Below are positions 1 through 6,516 of a DNA stretch of 8,645 nucleotides, one piece after another. Made by a program: the position numbers and the translations under genes. Under the pieces are notes generated by a model. It had not been told where the DNA came from, made no database searches, and saw nothing but the letters and a program-made list of their open reading frames with translations. Position 1 is the first letter of the stretch. Each line of letters starts with the position of its first letter. Source of the DNA: an uncultured Ruminococcus sp. (GTDB lineage: Bacteria; Bacillota; Clostridia; Oscillospirales; Acutalibacteraceae); NCBI GenBank assembly GCA_902773035.1, contig CACYDB010000041.1, positions 1-8,645 on the forward strand, read 5' to 3'.

Positions 1-2
1 TA

Positions 3-38
3 TTCTATCATATCGGCGACGGAATTACAACAAAATAA
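3..38 (+). CDS. possible C-terminal tail of an upstream gene (partial)
   Basis: Reading from base 3 gives FYHIGDGITTK followed by TAA at 36-38. The codons (ATC GGC GAC GGA) resemble those of the housekeeping genes in this window, and the sequence turns strongly AT-rich right after the stop, as at a gene end. Only 11 codons are visible, so no function can be given. Another frame from base 1 is also open for 34 codons to a TGA at 103-105, but it runs through AT-rich promoter-like sequence and looks less like protein. Confidence 0.3.
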   Translation, partial: FYHIGDGITTK

Positions 39-82
39 TTATCATTTTTTAATCTGTAACCTTTTTAAATCAATCGGCTTTG

Positions 83-111
83 TTGACACAATGATAATAT
101 TATGATAAAAT
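83..111 (+). promoter_or_regulatory. promoter of the Phd/YefM-type antitoxin gene
   Basis: A perfect -35 box TTGACA (83-88) is followed after 17 bp by TAAAAT (106-111), one mismatch from the -10 consensus. The expected transcript start is near 118, giving a leader of roughly 25 nt before the antitoxin ATG at 142. The -10 box lies inside a set of direct repeats that may be an operator. Confidence 0.75.
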
Positions 112-119
112 TATGATAA
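91..119 (+). promoter_or_regulatory. three ATGATAA repeats with 11-bp period, candidate operator
   Basis: ATGATAA occurs at 91-97, 102-108 and 113-119, exactly 11 bp apart, so all copies face roughly the same side of the helix. They cover the -35/-10 spacer, the -10 box and the expected transcript start. An inverted copy, TTATCAT, lies at 39-45. Phd/YefM-family antitoxins are known to repress their own promoters, so an autoregulatory operator is a reasonable inference. The AT-rich composition means chance repetition cannot be excluded. Confidence 0.5.
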
Positions 120-141
120 GATAAATGACGAGGTGATTATT

Positions 142-399
142 ATGATGAACATCAGACCCGTATCGGATTTAAGGAACAAATATCCCGAGATCGAGCAACT
201 TGTACTCGGCGGCGAGGAAGTATATCTCACCAAAAACGGCTACGGCTCAATGGTGGTTATGAGCATTGAGCAGTATTCAAAGCTCAAGGACGCGCTGGAG
301 ATGAAGCTCGACGAAGCTGACTTTCAGGCTGAGACGACCGATGAAAGACTAAGCCACGACGAATTGTTCTCAAAGCTGAGAGGGCGTATCAGCAAATAG
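142..399 (+). CDS. Phd/YefM-family antitoxin, orphan (no adjacent toxin)
   Basis: The protein of about 85 residues has the layout of Phd/YefM antitoxins. An N-terminal DNA-binding and dimerisation part carries NIRPVSDLRNKYPEIEQL, then a GGEEVYLTKNGYGSMVVMSIEQY strand-turn-helix core. A charged C-terminal tail (residues about 50-85, rich in D and E) would be the toxin-neutralising segment in a two-gene module. The frame can open with GTG at 133, but the GAGGTG at 130-135 is better read as the ribosome binding site for ATG at 142, 6 nt downstream; ATG at 145 is also possible. No toxin gene (RelE/ParE, Doc, YoeB type) follows: a terminator stands directly behind the stop, and the next gene is on the other strand. 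It is therefore a solitary antitoxin-like regulator, as is common in Clostridia. It may repress its own promoter or counter a toxin encoded elsewhere. Family assignment is firm; the role is inferred. Confidence 0.85.
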   Translation: MMNIRPVSDLRNKYPEIEQLVLGGEEVYLTKNGYGSMVVMSIEQYSKLKDALEMKLDEADFQAETTDERLSHDELFSKLRGRISK

Positions 400-413
400 T
401 ATAATCTGACATT

Positions 414-440
414 AAAGGCGGCTCACTGTGAGCCGCCTTT
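414..440 (+). terminator. hairpin terminator after the antitoxin gene
   Basis: AAAGGCGGCTCAC (414-426) pairs perfectly with GTGAGCCGCCTTT (428-440), a 13-bp palindrome with a minimal centre. The downstream tract GTTGTTGTTATTT is only moderately U-rich. The stem ends 7 bp from the stop codon of the convergent gene on the minus strand, so it may serve both genes. Confidence 0.7.
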
Positions 441-447
441 GTTGTTG

Positions 448-1611
448 TTATTTATCAGATGTTGGTAAATAATACAGTTTTCCATTTTTTGATACCACTT
501 GAATATCCTCTAAGTAATAGTCAGTTGCATTGAGCTTGTGTTCATCAATATGACCAGTGCTTTGAGTTTCAATCTTTTTTGCAATATCATCTTCAATCGC
601 ACGATATTTAAACTTATCATTTATTAGTCCCGGAACTAAATGAACTACAGCATCTAATCTTGTTCTCTTTCGCTTTGCTTCTTTATAATCTATTTTCAGC
701 TTATCTGTCATTTCACTGTGCCAACCAGTGAGGCTTTCCAGTGTATCTTTAACCTGTTTAGTATATGCAGGCAGCAACGCCTCACACTGATTTCTTGAAA
801 CAGCGCCAAGATTCAATGTATATCTGAGGTCTGAAATACTATATAAAACATCAAGCAATGATTCCTGATACATATACCAATTATGCGCTTCTGTTAGTTC
901 TTTTTTATAATTCTTATAGTCGATATCTGTTTTTTTCGCAAAATCATTAAGTGTTAAATTTGCTTGACCTAACAATTGTGTGCATTCTTCTTCAAGACTA
1001 TCTAACTGTGCAATTTTAGACAACCTTAACTCATCATTCTCCAAAATCTCGACCTGGAAATTAGCAATTTTTTTTACATGAGCAATCAAAGAAAATACTC
1101 TACTCCTAAATTCATTATCTTGAAAACTTTTAATTTTTGAAACGCCCTCTTTAATTTCACCCAACTCAGCATTGATTTGAGGCATATAATATTGTCCTAC
1201 AATCATAGCGCCAACGCTCATAGCTGACGAGGCAACATTAGACACAACTGCAGGCCCCTTTTGAGCATTAACTGCTACCAAATTTGCGTGTCCTTTGATT
1301 CCATTTTCACCTCTATAAAAACCTCTTACAGCCCCTGACATAGATTTAGAATTAGTAAGTCTTGCCCCTGAAGGAATGATTGCTTTATATAAAACTTCCC
1401 CACCTGCTTTAGCTGCTTGAGTAACATTATTGGCAGCATTTCCAACCTGTACAAAATTAGGAATCAGACTATTTACATGGGCAAGCACCTTACTATCGGT
1501 TATTTCTACAAGCTTGTTTTCGTCTTTAAATGTTTCTGCCAGAAACATCTCCATTTGAATCTCCAGCTTATTTGAATCATCCTCAGTAACTTGAGTATTA
1601 TCATCTCTCAA
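448..1611 (-). CDS. unknown helical protein; main body of a probably interrupted gene
   Basis: I do not recognise this 387-codon reading frame. Residues 1-60 are acidic and helical. Residues 121-143 (from AVVSNVASSAM to VGQYYM) form a small-residue-rich, semi-hydrophobic stretch that could sit in or on a membrane. Residues 145-220 are a long charged helix, probably coiled coil, followed by further helical sequence. The C-terminus ends in a short strand-like part (IQVVSKNGKLYYLP). The first possible start in the uninterrupted frame is TTG at 1611, and no Shine-Dalgarno stands before it. The same frame continues upstream without a shift to ATG at 1740 except for one TAA at 1675-1677, so this is probably the downstream part of a broken gene. 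Codon use is clearly more AT-rich than in rlmD, murC or gdhA, which suggests horizontal acquisition. It converges with the antitoxin gene, with 48 bp between the two stop codons. A protein-family search would settle its identity. Confidence 0.6.
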   Translation of the reverse strand: MRDDNTQVTEDDSNKLEIQMEMFLAETFKDENKLVEITDSKVLAHVNSLIPNFVQVGNAANNVTQAAKAGGEVLYKAIIPSGARLTNSKSMSGAVRGFYRGENGIKGHANLVAVNAQKGPAVVSNVASSAMSVGAMIVGQYYMPQINAELGEIKEGVSKIKSFQDNEFRSRVFSLIAHVKKIANFQVEILENDELRLSKIAQLDSLEEECTQLLGQANLTLNDFAKKTDIDYKNYKKELTEAHNWYMYQESLLDVLYSISDLRYTLNLGAVSRNQCEALLPAYTKQVKDTLESLTGWHSEMTDKLKIDYKEAKRKRTRLDAVVHLVPGLINDKFKYRAIEDDIAKKIETQSTGHIDEHKLNATDYYLEDIQVVSKNGKLYYLPTSDK

Positions 1612-1674
1612 AACAAGTGTTGTACGTTCCAGCGGAATGCCATTCTCATCAATATTATTAGATTTATTTTTTAT

Positions 1675-1740
1675 TTATATCACTACACAAATCACAATTA
1701 TTACTGCAACAACTGCACAAACGCCTATCACATATTCCAT
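1675..1740 (-). pseudogene. 5' part of the interrupted gene: membrane anchor ending in an in-frame TAA
   Basis: On the minus strand an ATG at 1738-1740 opens a 21-residue frame, beginning MEYVIGVCAVVAVI and ending VICVVI, which is a complete single membrane helix. TAA at 1675-1677 closes it. Beyond the stop the same frame reads IKNKSNNIDENGIPLERT and runs directly into the 387-codon frame that starts at 1611. If the TAA were AAA (Lys), the product would be one protein of 430 residues with an N-terminal membrane anchor, a basic cytoplasmic-side segment (K-I-K-N-K) and a long helical domain. A strong AAGGAGG lies at 1753-1759 before the ATG, with a somewhat long 12-nt spacing, which supports this as the ancestral start. 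Alternatives are a genuine 21-residue membrane peptide, a base-calling error, or (unlikely) readthrough. Confidence 0.6.
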
Positions 1741-1752
1741 TAATACAACTTT

Positions 1753-1759
1753 CCTCCTT
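1753..1759 (-). promoter_or_regulatory. strong ribosome binding site for the ATG at 1740
   Basis: The minus strand reads AAGGAGG followed by 12 nt and ATG. It is the only strong Shine-Dalgarno near this gene and argues that translation originally began at 1740 rather than at the unsupported TTG at 1611. Confidence 0.65.
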
Positions 1760-1887
1760 GTTTTATATGCTATACTACTTCGATATCTAAATCGTCTACT
1801 CAACCCTATCACATTTTGACCTTCGGATAAGTTTCCACAGACTGATCAAAGATCCAATTGAATAGCTATCTTTAAATATTTAAAAAT

Positions 1888-1901
1888 CAAGAAACACCTT
1901 G
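1888..1901 (-). terminator. weak candidate terminator after rlmD
   Basis: On the minus strand CAAGG and TCTTG can form a 5-bp stem (including one G-U pair) around TGTT, followed by ATTTTT. It lies 22 bp past the rlmD stop codon. The stem is short, so readthrough into the downstream minus-strand gene is possible. The rest of 1741-1923 is AT-rich, and I see no convincing promoter in it. Confidence 0.25.
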
Positions 1902-1923
1902 TTTATGCGCCTTTCTGGGCTAA

Positions 1924-3291
1924 CTACTCCTTTATTTTAGACATTAACGCTACCGTCTCGACGTGCGGTGTGCGAGAGAAGAGGTCTACGGGGGTTAATT
2001 CTTCTACGGAATAATCATTCTCCGCGAACTGCTTTAAGTCCCTCGCCAAAGTCTCGGGGTCGCAGGATACGTAGACGACTCTCTCGGGCTTCATACTGAC
2101 GATCGTTTCAATCAGCGCGCTGTCGCAGCCCTTGCGCGGAGGGTCTATGATCACGACGTCGGGGCTTATCCCCTCTTGCCTGAGCTTCTCCGCGGCTGAG
2201 GACGCGTCGGAGCAGATGAACCTCGCGTTGCCGACGTTGTTCAGACGGGCGTTTTCCTCGGCGTCACGGACGGCGTCGGCGATGATCTCAACGCCGATGA
2301 GCTCTTTGCACCTGTCAGCCATCGTAAGCCCGATCGTGCCCGTGCCGCAGTAGAGGTCGAGGAGAACCTCGCCTCCCTTCAAGTCCGCGTATGAGGCGGC
2401 GAGCTTATAAAGCTTCTCGGCTTGACCGCGGTTGACCTGATAGAACGACAGCGGAGAGAGCTTGAATTTTTTGCCGCAGAGCTCGTCCGTTATATAGTCG
2501 CTGCCGAATACTACGCGGTTTTTATCGCCGAGAATGACGTTTGTATTTTCTTTATTAGAATTAACAATCAGGCTTTTGAGGTTGCCGAACTCCTTTTTCA
2601 GCGCGTCCGCGAGCATATCCTCGCGTTTGAGCCCGTTGCCGTTGACGACAAGGCACACCATAAGCTCGTCAGTCATTTCCGCGTATCTTATGTAGAGGTG
2701 GCGGAGCTTTCCCCTGCCCGTACGCTCATCATAGACCGTCTGATTCGTCGCGTTCATAAACTCGGCGACAATACGCGCGATCCTGTTAAAGCTCTCGGGC
2801 TGCAGCAGGCAGTCTGAGCAGGGAATTACGCGGTGACTGCGGCTCGCGTAGAATCCGAAATCTACGCCGCTCTCGGTCATACACGCGGGGAGCTGAGCCT
2901 TGTTTCTGTAGCGGTCAACTCTGTCATTCGGGACCGTGGGATTGATTCTGAGCCCCTCAAAGCCGCCGATTCTCTCAGCGGCGTCCTTGACTCTGTTGTA
3001 TTTTATTTCTAATTCGGAATTATAATCAATGTGACGGTAGACGCACCCTCCGCACCTTGAGAACGCGTCGCAGTCGGGCTCAATACGGCTCGGCGAGGGC
3101 GTTATGATACTCTCGATCTTGCCGTAGGCGTAGGTTTTCTTTAGCTTTAAGAGCCTTACCTCAAGCTCGTCGCCGACCGCTGACATCGGCACAAATACGA
3201 CTATGCCGTCCTCAGTCCTGCCGACGCCGCTTCCCTGCGCCGTCATTGAGCTTATTTTCAGTTTTATAATATCATTCTTTTTCAAATTCAT
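1924..3291 (-). CDS. rlmD: 23S rRNA (uracil-C5)-methyltransferase, RlmD/RlmCD type
   Basis: This 455-residue cytoplasmic enzyme transfers a methyl group from S-adenosylmethionine to C5 of uracil in 23S rRNA. Residues about 1-62 form a TRAM RNA-binding domain. Cysteines C74, C80, C83 and, further on, C161 match the four iron-sulfur ligands of E. coli RumA in spacing. The SAM-binding motif DLYCGTGTIG is at 312-321, DPPRKG at 383-388, the nucleophilic cysteine of SCDP at C410, and the general base of PHVE at E445. The 35-residue gap between nucleophile and base is the same as in RumA. ATG at 3291 follows AGGTG with 5-nt spacing. In Gram-positive bacteria one member (RlmCD) often modifies both U747 and U1939, so the exact target cannot be decided from sequence. 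It is divergent from murC and appears to be transcribed alone. Confidence 0.95.
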   Translation of the reverse strand: MNLKKNDIIKLKISSMTAQGSGVGRTEDGIVVFVPMSAVGDELEVRLLKLKKTYAYGKIESIITPSPSRIEPDCDAFSRCGGCVYRHIDYNSELEIKYNRVKDAAERIGGFEGLRINPTVPNDRVDRYRNKAQLPACMTESGVDFGFYASRSHRVIPCSDCLLQPESFNRIARIVAEFMNATNQTVYDERTGRGKLRHLYIRYAEMTDELMVCLVVNGNGLKREDMLADALKKEFGNLKSLIVNSNKENTNVILGDKNRVVFGSDYITDELCGKKFKLSPLSFYQVNRGQAEKLYKLAASYADLKGGEVLLDLYCGTGTIGLTMADRCKELIGVEIIADAVRDAEENARLNNVGNARFICSDASSAAEKLRQEGISPDVVIIDPPRKGCDSALIETIVSMKPERVVYVSCDPETLARDLKQFAENDYSVEELTPVDLFSRTPHVETVALMSKIKE

Positions 3292-3312
3292 AGCAGCACC
3301 TAAACCTGATAC

Positions 3313-3340
3313 ATTATACCTGATTTATTGTACCATTTAA
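3313..3340 (-). promoter_or_regulatory. candidate rlmD promoter
   Basis: The minus strand carries a perfect -10 box TATAAT (3313-3318). A poor -35 (TTAAAT, 3335-3340) lies 16 bp upstream. Transcription would start near 3306, leaving a leader of about 15 nt before the ATG at 3291. Confidence 0.5.
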
Positions 3341-3413
3341 GAGATAATTTGGCAATATGCGAGAAAAGTAAAATATTTTCAAAAAAGGTATTTATTTTTC
3401 CGTTCAAAAGCAA

Positions 3414-3419
3414 TATAAT
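3414..3419 (+). promoter_or_regulatory. -10 element of the murC promoter
   Basis: TATAAT lies 31 bp before the murC ATG; the -35 position (TTTATT at 3391-3396, 17-bp spacer) is a weak match. GAGG at 3439-3442, 7 nt before ATG 3450, is the ribosome binding site. Confidence 0.5.
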
Positions 3420-3449
3420 ATGGTTAGATAATTGAAATGAGGTATTCCT

Positions 3450-4838
3450 ATGAAATACGACCATCTCTTAGACAATAAAAAACGCATACATTTTATCGGA
3501 ATCGGCGGCAGCGGAATGTGCCCGCTGGCTGAGATCCTTATGAGCGAGGGCTTTGAGATTCAGGGCTCTGATATGAACGAGGGCGAGACTCTCGACAAAA
3601 TCAAGGGCTACGGTATCCCCGTGTTTATGGGACACAGGGCTGAGAACATCGAGGGCGCTGAGCTTATCGTTTACTCCGCGGCTGTCAAGCCCGAGAATCC
3701 CGAGCGTAAGGCGGCTGAGGAGAAGGGTATCCCCTGCATTGAGCGCAGCGTAATGCTCGGCATTGTGTCAAGACGCTACAACCGCAGTATCGCGATCGCG
3801 GGTACTCACGGCAAGACCAGTACCACGGGTATGCTGACTCAGGTGCTCATCGGAGCGGGCTTTGACCCGTCGGCAATCATCGGCGGCAAGCTTCCCTTCA
3901 TCAACGGCAACAGCTACGTCGGTCACAGCGACATCCTCGTCTGCGAGGCTTGCGAGTACGTTGACACCTTCCTCGAGCTCACGCCGTTTATCTCGGTTAT
4001 CCTCAATGTTGACGCGGATCACCTTGACTACTTCAAGAACCTCGACAACATCAAAAAATCCTTCAACACCTTCGCCAAGCAGACTACGGGCGCGCTCGTA
4101 CTCAACGGCGACGACGCCAATACATTAGACGCCGTTAAGGACGTCAACCTCGTCAAGATCACCTACGGTCTGAGCGACAAGAACGACTACTACGCGGCAA
4201 ACATCAGCGCTGACAAGGGAGTTCACGAGAGCTTTGACCTTATGAGACGCGGCGAGAAGCTGTGCACAATCAACCTAATGGTACCGGGTAAGCACAACAT
4301 CTACAACGCTCTGGCTGCAGCGGCGACGGCTCATTACCTCGGCGCAAACGCTAAGGAGATCGCGGAGAATTTAGGCAAATTCGGCGGCGTTCACAGACGC
4401 TTTGAGATTCTCGGCAATCCCGGCGGTATCACCGTCGCGGACGACTTCGCTCACCATCCGACAGAGCTCAAGGCTACGCTCAACGCGGCTATGAAGATGG
4501 GCTTCAACAAGGTATGGGCTGTGTTCCAGCCTCACACCTTCTCGAGAACGGCTATGCTTCTCGACGACTTCGCGGAAGCACTCCAGATTCCCCACGAGGC
4601 GATCATCTCGGAGATCCTCCCCGTCCGTGAGACAAACACCTACAACATCTACAGCAAGGATTTAGGCGCGAAGGTTCCGGGCTCAAAGTGCATTGACACC
4701 TTTGAGGACATCACGGAGTACGTCACCACTCACGCAAAAGAGGGCGACTTGATTCTGACGATGGGCGGCGGCAACGTATATATGTGCGCGAATATGATAC
4801 TCGCCAAGCTCAAGGAAATGTACAGCGAGGAAAAATAA
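3450..4838 (+). CDS. murC: UDP-N-acetylmuramate--L-alanine ligase
   Basis: MurC joins L-alanine to UDP-N-acetylmuramate using ATP, the first amino-acid addition in cytoplasmic peptidoglycan precursor synthesis. The 462 residues match the family length. The N-terminal Rossmann domain starts with GIGGSGM (17-23), binding the UDP substrate. The central ligase domain has the ATP P-loop AGTHGKTSTT (117-126, K122). It also has the acidic metal/phosphate site EACEYVDTFLEL and VDADHLDYF. The C-terminal domain holds HNIYNALAA, VADDFAHHPTELKATL and VFQPHTFSRT. The usual E-A-D-E-S of proteobacterial MurC is E-A-C-E-Y here; both glutamates are kept, so activity is expected. The gene stands alone, divergent from rlmD and convergent with gdhA, outside any division and cell-wall cluster. 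Its own promoter and strong terminator make it a single-gene unit. Confidence 0.97.
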   Translation: MKYDHLLDNKKRIHFIGIGGSGMCPLAEILMSEGFEIQGSDMNEGETLDKIKGYGIPVFMGHRAENIEGAELIVYSAAVKPENPERKAAEEKGIPCIERSVMLGIVSRRYNRSIAIAGTHGKTSTTGMLTQVLIGAGFDPSAIIGGKLPFINGNSYVGHSDILVCEACEYVDTFLELTPFISVILNVDADHLDYFKNLDNIKKSFNTFAKQTTGALVLNGDDANTLDAVKDVNLVKITYGLSDKNDYYAANISADKGVHESFDLMRRGEKLCTINLMVPGKHNIYNALAAAATAHYLGANAKEIAENLGKFGGVHRRFEILGNPGGITVADDFAHHPTELKATLNAAMKMGFNKVWAVFQPHTFSRTAMLLDDFAEALQIPHEAIISEILPVRETNTYNIYSKDLGAKVPGSKCIDTFEDITEYVTTHAKEGDLILTMGGGNVYMCANMILAKLKEMYSEEK

Positions 4839-4850
4839 TAATAAATGCTT

Positions 4851-4890
4851 CGGGCAGGAAAGTTAATTGCTTTCCTGCCCGATTTTTTAT
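4851..4890 (+). terminator. strong intrinsic terminator of murC
   Basis: CGGGCAGGAAAG (4851-4862) pairs perfectly with CTTTCCTGCCCG (4870-4881) around a 7-nt loop, followed by ATTTTTTAT. It begins 13 bp after the murC stop. Confidence 0.95.
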
Positions 4891-4907
4891 GTAATACGTT
4901 TGCAAAT

Positions 4908-4938
4908 AAAAAACGGAGCTGTCGCGCTGACAGCTCCG
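4908..4938 (-). terminator. intrinsic terminator of gdhA
   Basis: CGGAGCTGTC (4914-4923) pairs with GACAGCTCCG (4929-4938) around GCGCT. On the minus strand the stem is followed by six T (complement of 4908-4913), ideal for gdhA coming from the right. On the plus strand it is followed by AAATTTTTAATTTT, so it may also back up the murC terminator. Confidence 0.9.
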
Positions 4939-4966
4939 AAATTTTTAATTTTCAATTTTCAATTGA

Positions 4967-6313
4967 TTAAACGCAGCCCTGAGCCTTCATAGCCTCTGCA
5001 ACCTTGAGGAAGCCCGCGATGTTCGCGCCTGCCATATAGTTGCCCTCGAGGCCGTACTCCTTGGAAGCCTCGTCGCAGGACTTAAAGATCTCTGTCATGA
5101 TGTTCTTGAGTCTGCCGTCAACATCCTCGAATGTCCATGAAAGTCTCTCTGAGTTCTGGCTCATCTCGAGACCTGATACAGCAACGCCGCCTGCGTTTGC
5201 AGCCTTAGCGGGACCGTAGAGCATATTGTTCTCGAAGTATACGTCGATAGCCTCGGGAGTAGAAGGCATATTAGCGCCCTCTGTTACGCAGTAGCAGCCG
5301 TTAGCGGCAAGCTTCTTGGCTGACTCGCCGTCGATCTCGTTCTGAGTTGCGCAGGGAAGCGCGATGTCACAGGGAGTGTTCCAGATGTTTGAGCAGCCCT
5401 CTGTGTAAACTGCCTCGGGATGATAGTTGAGGTACTCCTTGATTCTCTTTCTCTCAACTTCCTTGATCTGCTTAACAGCGTCGAGGTCGATACCGTTCTC
5501 GTCATAGATGAAGCCGTTTGAGTCGGACATTGTTACAACCTTTGCGCCGAGCTCTGTAGCCTTCTGAGTAGCGTAGATAGCAACGTTACCTGAGCCTGAG
5601 ATTACAACTGTCTGACCCTCGAAGCTCTTGCCGTTAGCCTTGAGCATCTCGTTTGTGAAGTAGCATACGCCGTAGCCTGTAGCCTCTGTACGAGCAAGTG
5701 AACCGCCGAAGGTGAGTCCCTTACCTGTGAGAACGCCTGTAAACTCGTTGCGGAGTCTCTTATACTGACCAAACATATAGCCGATTTCACGAGCGCCTGT
5801 ACCGATGTCGCCCGCGGGAACGTCAGTGTTGGGACCGATGTGCTTTGAGAGCTCTGTCATAAAGCTCTGGCAGAAGCGCATAACCTCAGCGTCGGACTTA
5901 CCCTTGGGATCAAAGTCAGAGCCGCCCTTACCGCCGCCCATGGGGAGAGTTGTAAGGCTGTTCTTGAAGATCTGCTCAAAGCCGAGGAACTTGATGATTC
6001 CGAGGTATACTGAGGGGTGAAGTCTGAGACCGCCCTTGTAGGGTCCGATAGCGGAGTTGAACTCAATTCTGAAACCGCGGTTAACGCGTGAAACGCCGTT
6101 GTCGTCTACCCAGGGAACACGGAAGATGATCTGTCTCTCGGGCTCTACGATTCTCTCAAAAACGCCCGCTTCGATGAGGTCGGGTCTTTTCTCGGCAACG
6201 GGCTCAAGAGATGTGAAAACCTCTGTTACAGCCTGAATAAACTCAGGCTCGCCCTGATTGCGCTTTTTAACTGTTTCGAGTAAATCAGCTAAATATTTGT
6301 TCTGTAATGCCAT
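4967..6313 (-). CDS. gdhA: glutamate dehydrogenase, probably NADP-dependent
   Basis: This is a hexameric glutamate dehydrogenase that interconverts 2-oxoglutarate plus ammonia and glutamate; the NADP form serves ammonia assimilation. With the chosen start it has 448 residues, the usual length. Substrate-site lysines K93, K117 and K129 (in PMGGGKGG) and the catalytic aspartate D169 (in PAGDIG) are spaced as in Clostridium symbiosum GDH. The nucleotide-binding loop is GSGNVA (241-246), followed by SDSNG. That pattern is typical of NADP enzymes rather than the GFGNVA of the NAD enzyme of C. symbiosum, though cofactor preference remains an inference. The frame also has an ATG at 6328, but GGAGG at 6322-6326 would then lie inside the coding sequence. 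It sits 8 nt before the ATG at 6313, so MALQNKYLADLL is taken as the true N-terminus. It has its own promoter and converges with murC. Confidence 0.96.
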   Translation of the reverse strand: MALQNKYLADLLETVKKRNQGEPEFIQAVTEVFTSLEPVAEKRPDLIEAGVFERIVEPERQIIFRVPWVDDNGVSRVNRGFRIEFNSAIGPYKGGLRLHPSVYLGIIKFLGFEQIFKNSLTTLPMGGGKGGSDFDPKGKSDAEVMRFCQSFMTELSKHIGPNTDVPAGDIGTGAREIGYMFGQYKRLRNEFTGVLTGKGLTFGGSLARTEATGYGVCYFTNEMLKANGKSFEGQTVVISGSGNVAIYATQKATELGAKVVTMSDSNGFIYDENGIDLDAVKQIKEVERKRIKEYLNYHPEAVYTEGCSNIWNTPCDIALPCATQNEIDGESAKKLAANGCYCVTEGANMPSTPEAIDVYFENNMLYGPAKAANAGGVAVSGLEMSQNSERLSWTFEDVDGRLKNIMTEIFKSCDEASKEYGLEGNYMAGANIAGFLKVAEAMKAQGCV

Positions 6314-6368
6314 TTTATTTTCCTCCATTCATTCTTTATAAACAGCATATCGTTTTTAACACTTTAAT

Positions 6369-6397
6369 ATATTAGCATATACCGCTTGAAATTGCAA
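6369..6397 (-). promoter_or_regulatory. gdhA promoter
   Basis: The minus strand reads TTGCAA (-35, 6392-6397), 17 bp, then TAATAT (-10, 6369-6374). Transcription would start near 6362, giving a leader of roughly 50 nt. TCTTGCAA occurs twice on the minus strand, once overlapping this -35 and once 13 bp further upstream (up to 6412), a possible regulator site. The remainder of 6398-6516 is AT-rich with no clear terminator for tcdA. Confidence 0.7.
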
Positions 6398-6516
6398 GAT
6401 TTTTTTGCAAGAAATTCAGTTTTAACTATGTTTTTAGTGTTTTTAACAATAATATGAGTGGTTTATTTCAACTTACTTGCATTTTTGACAGATAATAATA
6501 CTCTCAAAGAAATAAA

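Noticed and set aside
400..447. Toxin gene partner for the antitoxin
   Set aside because: The gap is 48 bp and is occupied by a terminator hairpin; no coding space remains.
1637..1819. 60-codon plus-strand frame with hydrophobic, Thr/Ile-rich translation
   Set aside because: It is antisense to the membrane-anchor start and the AT-rich upstream region of the minus-strand gene, has no ribosome binding site, and its hydrophobicity mirrors the antisense codons.
1..1900. Insertion sequence or integrated element boundary around the accessory genes
   Set aside because: No transposase, integrase, terminal inverted repeat or tRNA attachment site is visible in this stretch.
2132..2817. Plus-strand open frames opposite rlmD
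   Set aside because: Antisense shadows of a well-supported gene; no start signals and no recognisable domains.
4939..4970. AATTTTCAATTTTCAATT repeat between terminator and gdhA stop
   Set aside because: Short AT-rich direct repeat of TTTTCAA; too simple to interpret beyond being part of the terminator flank.
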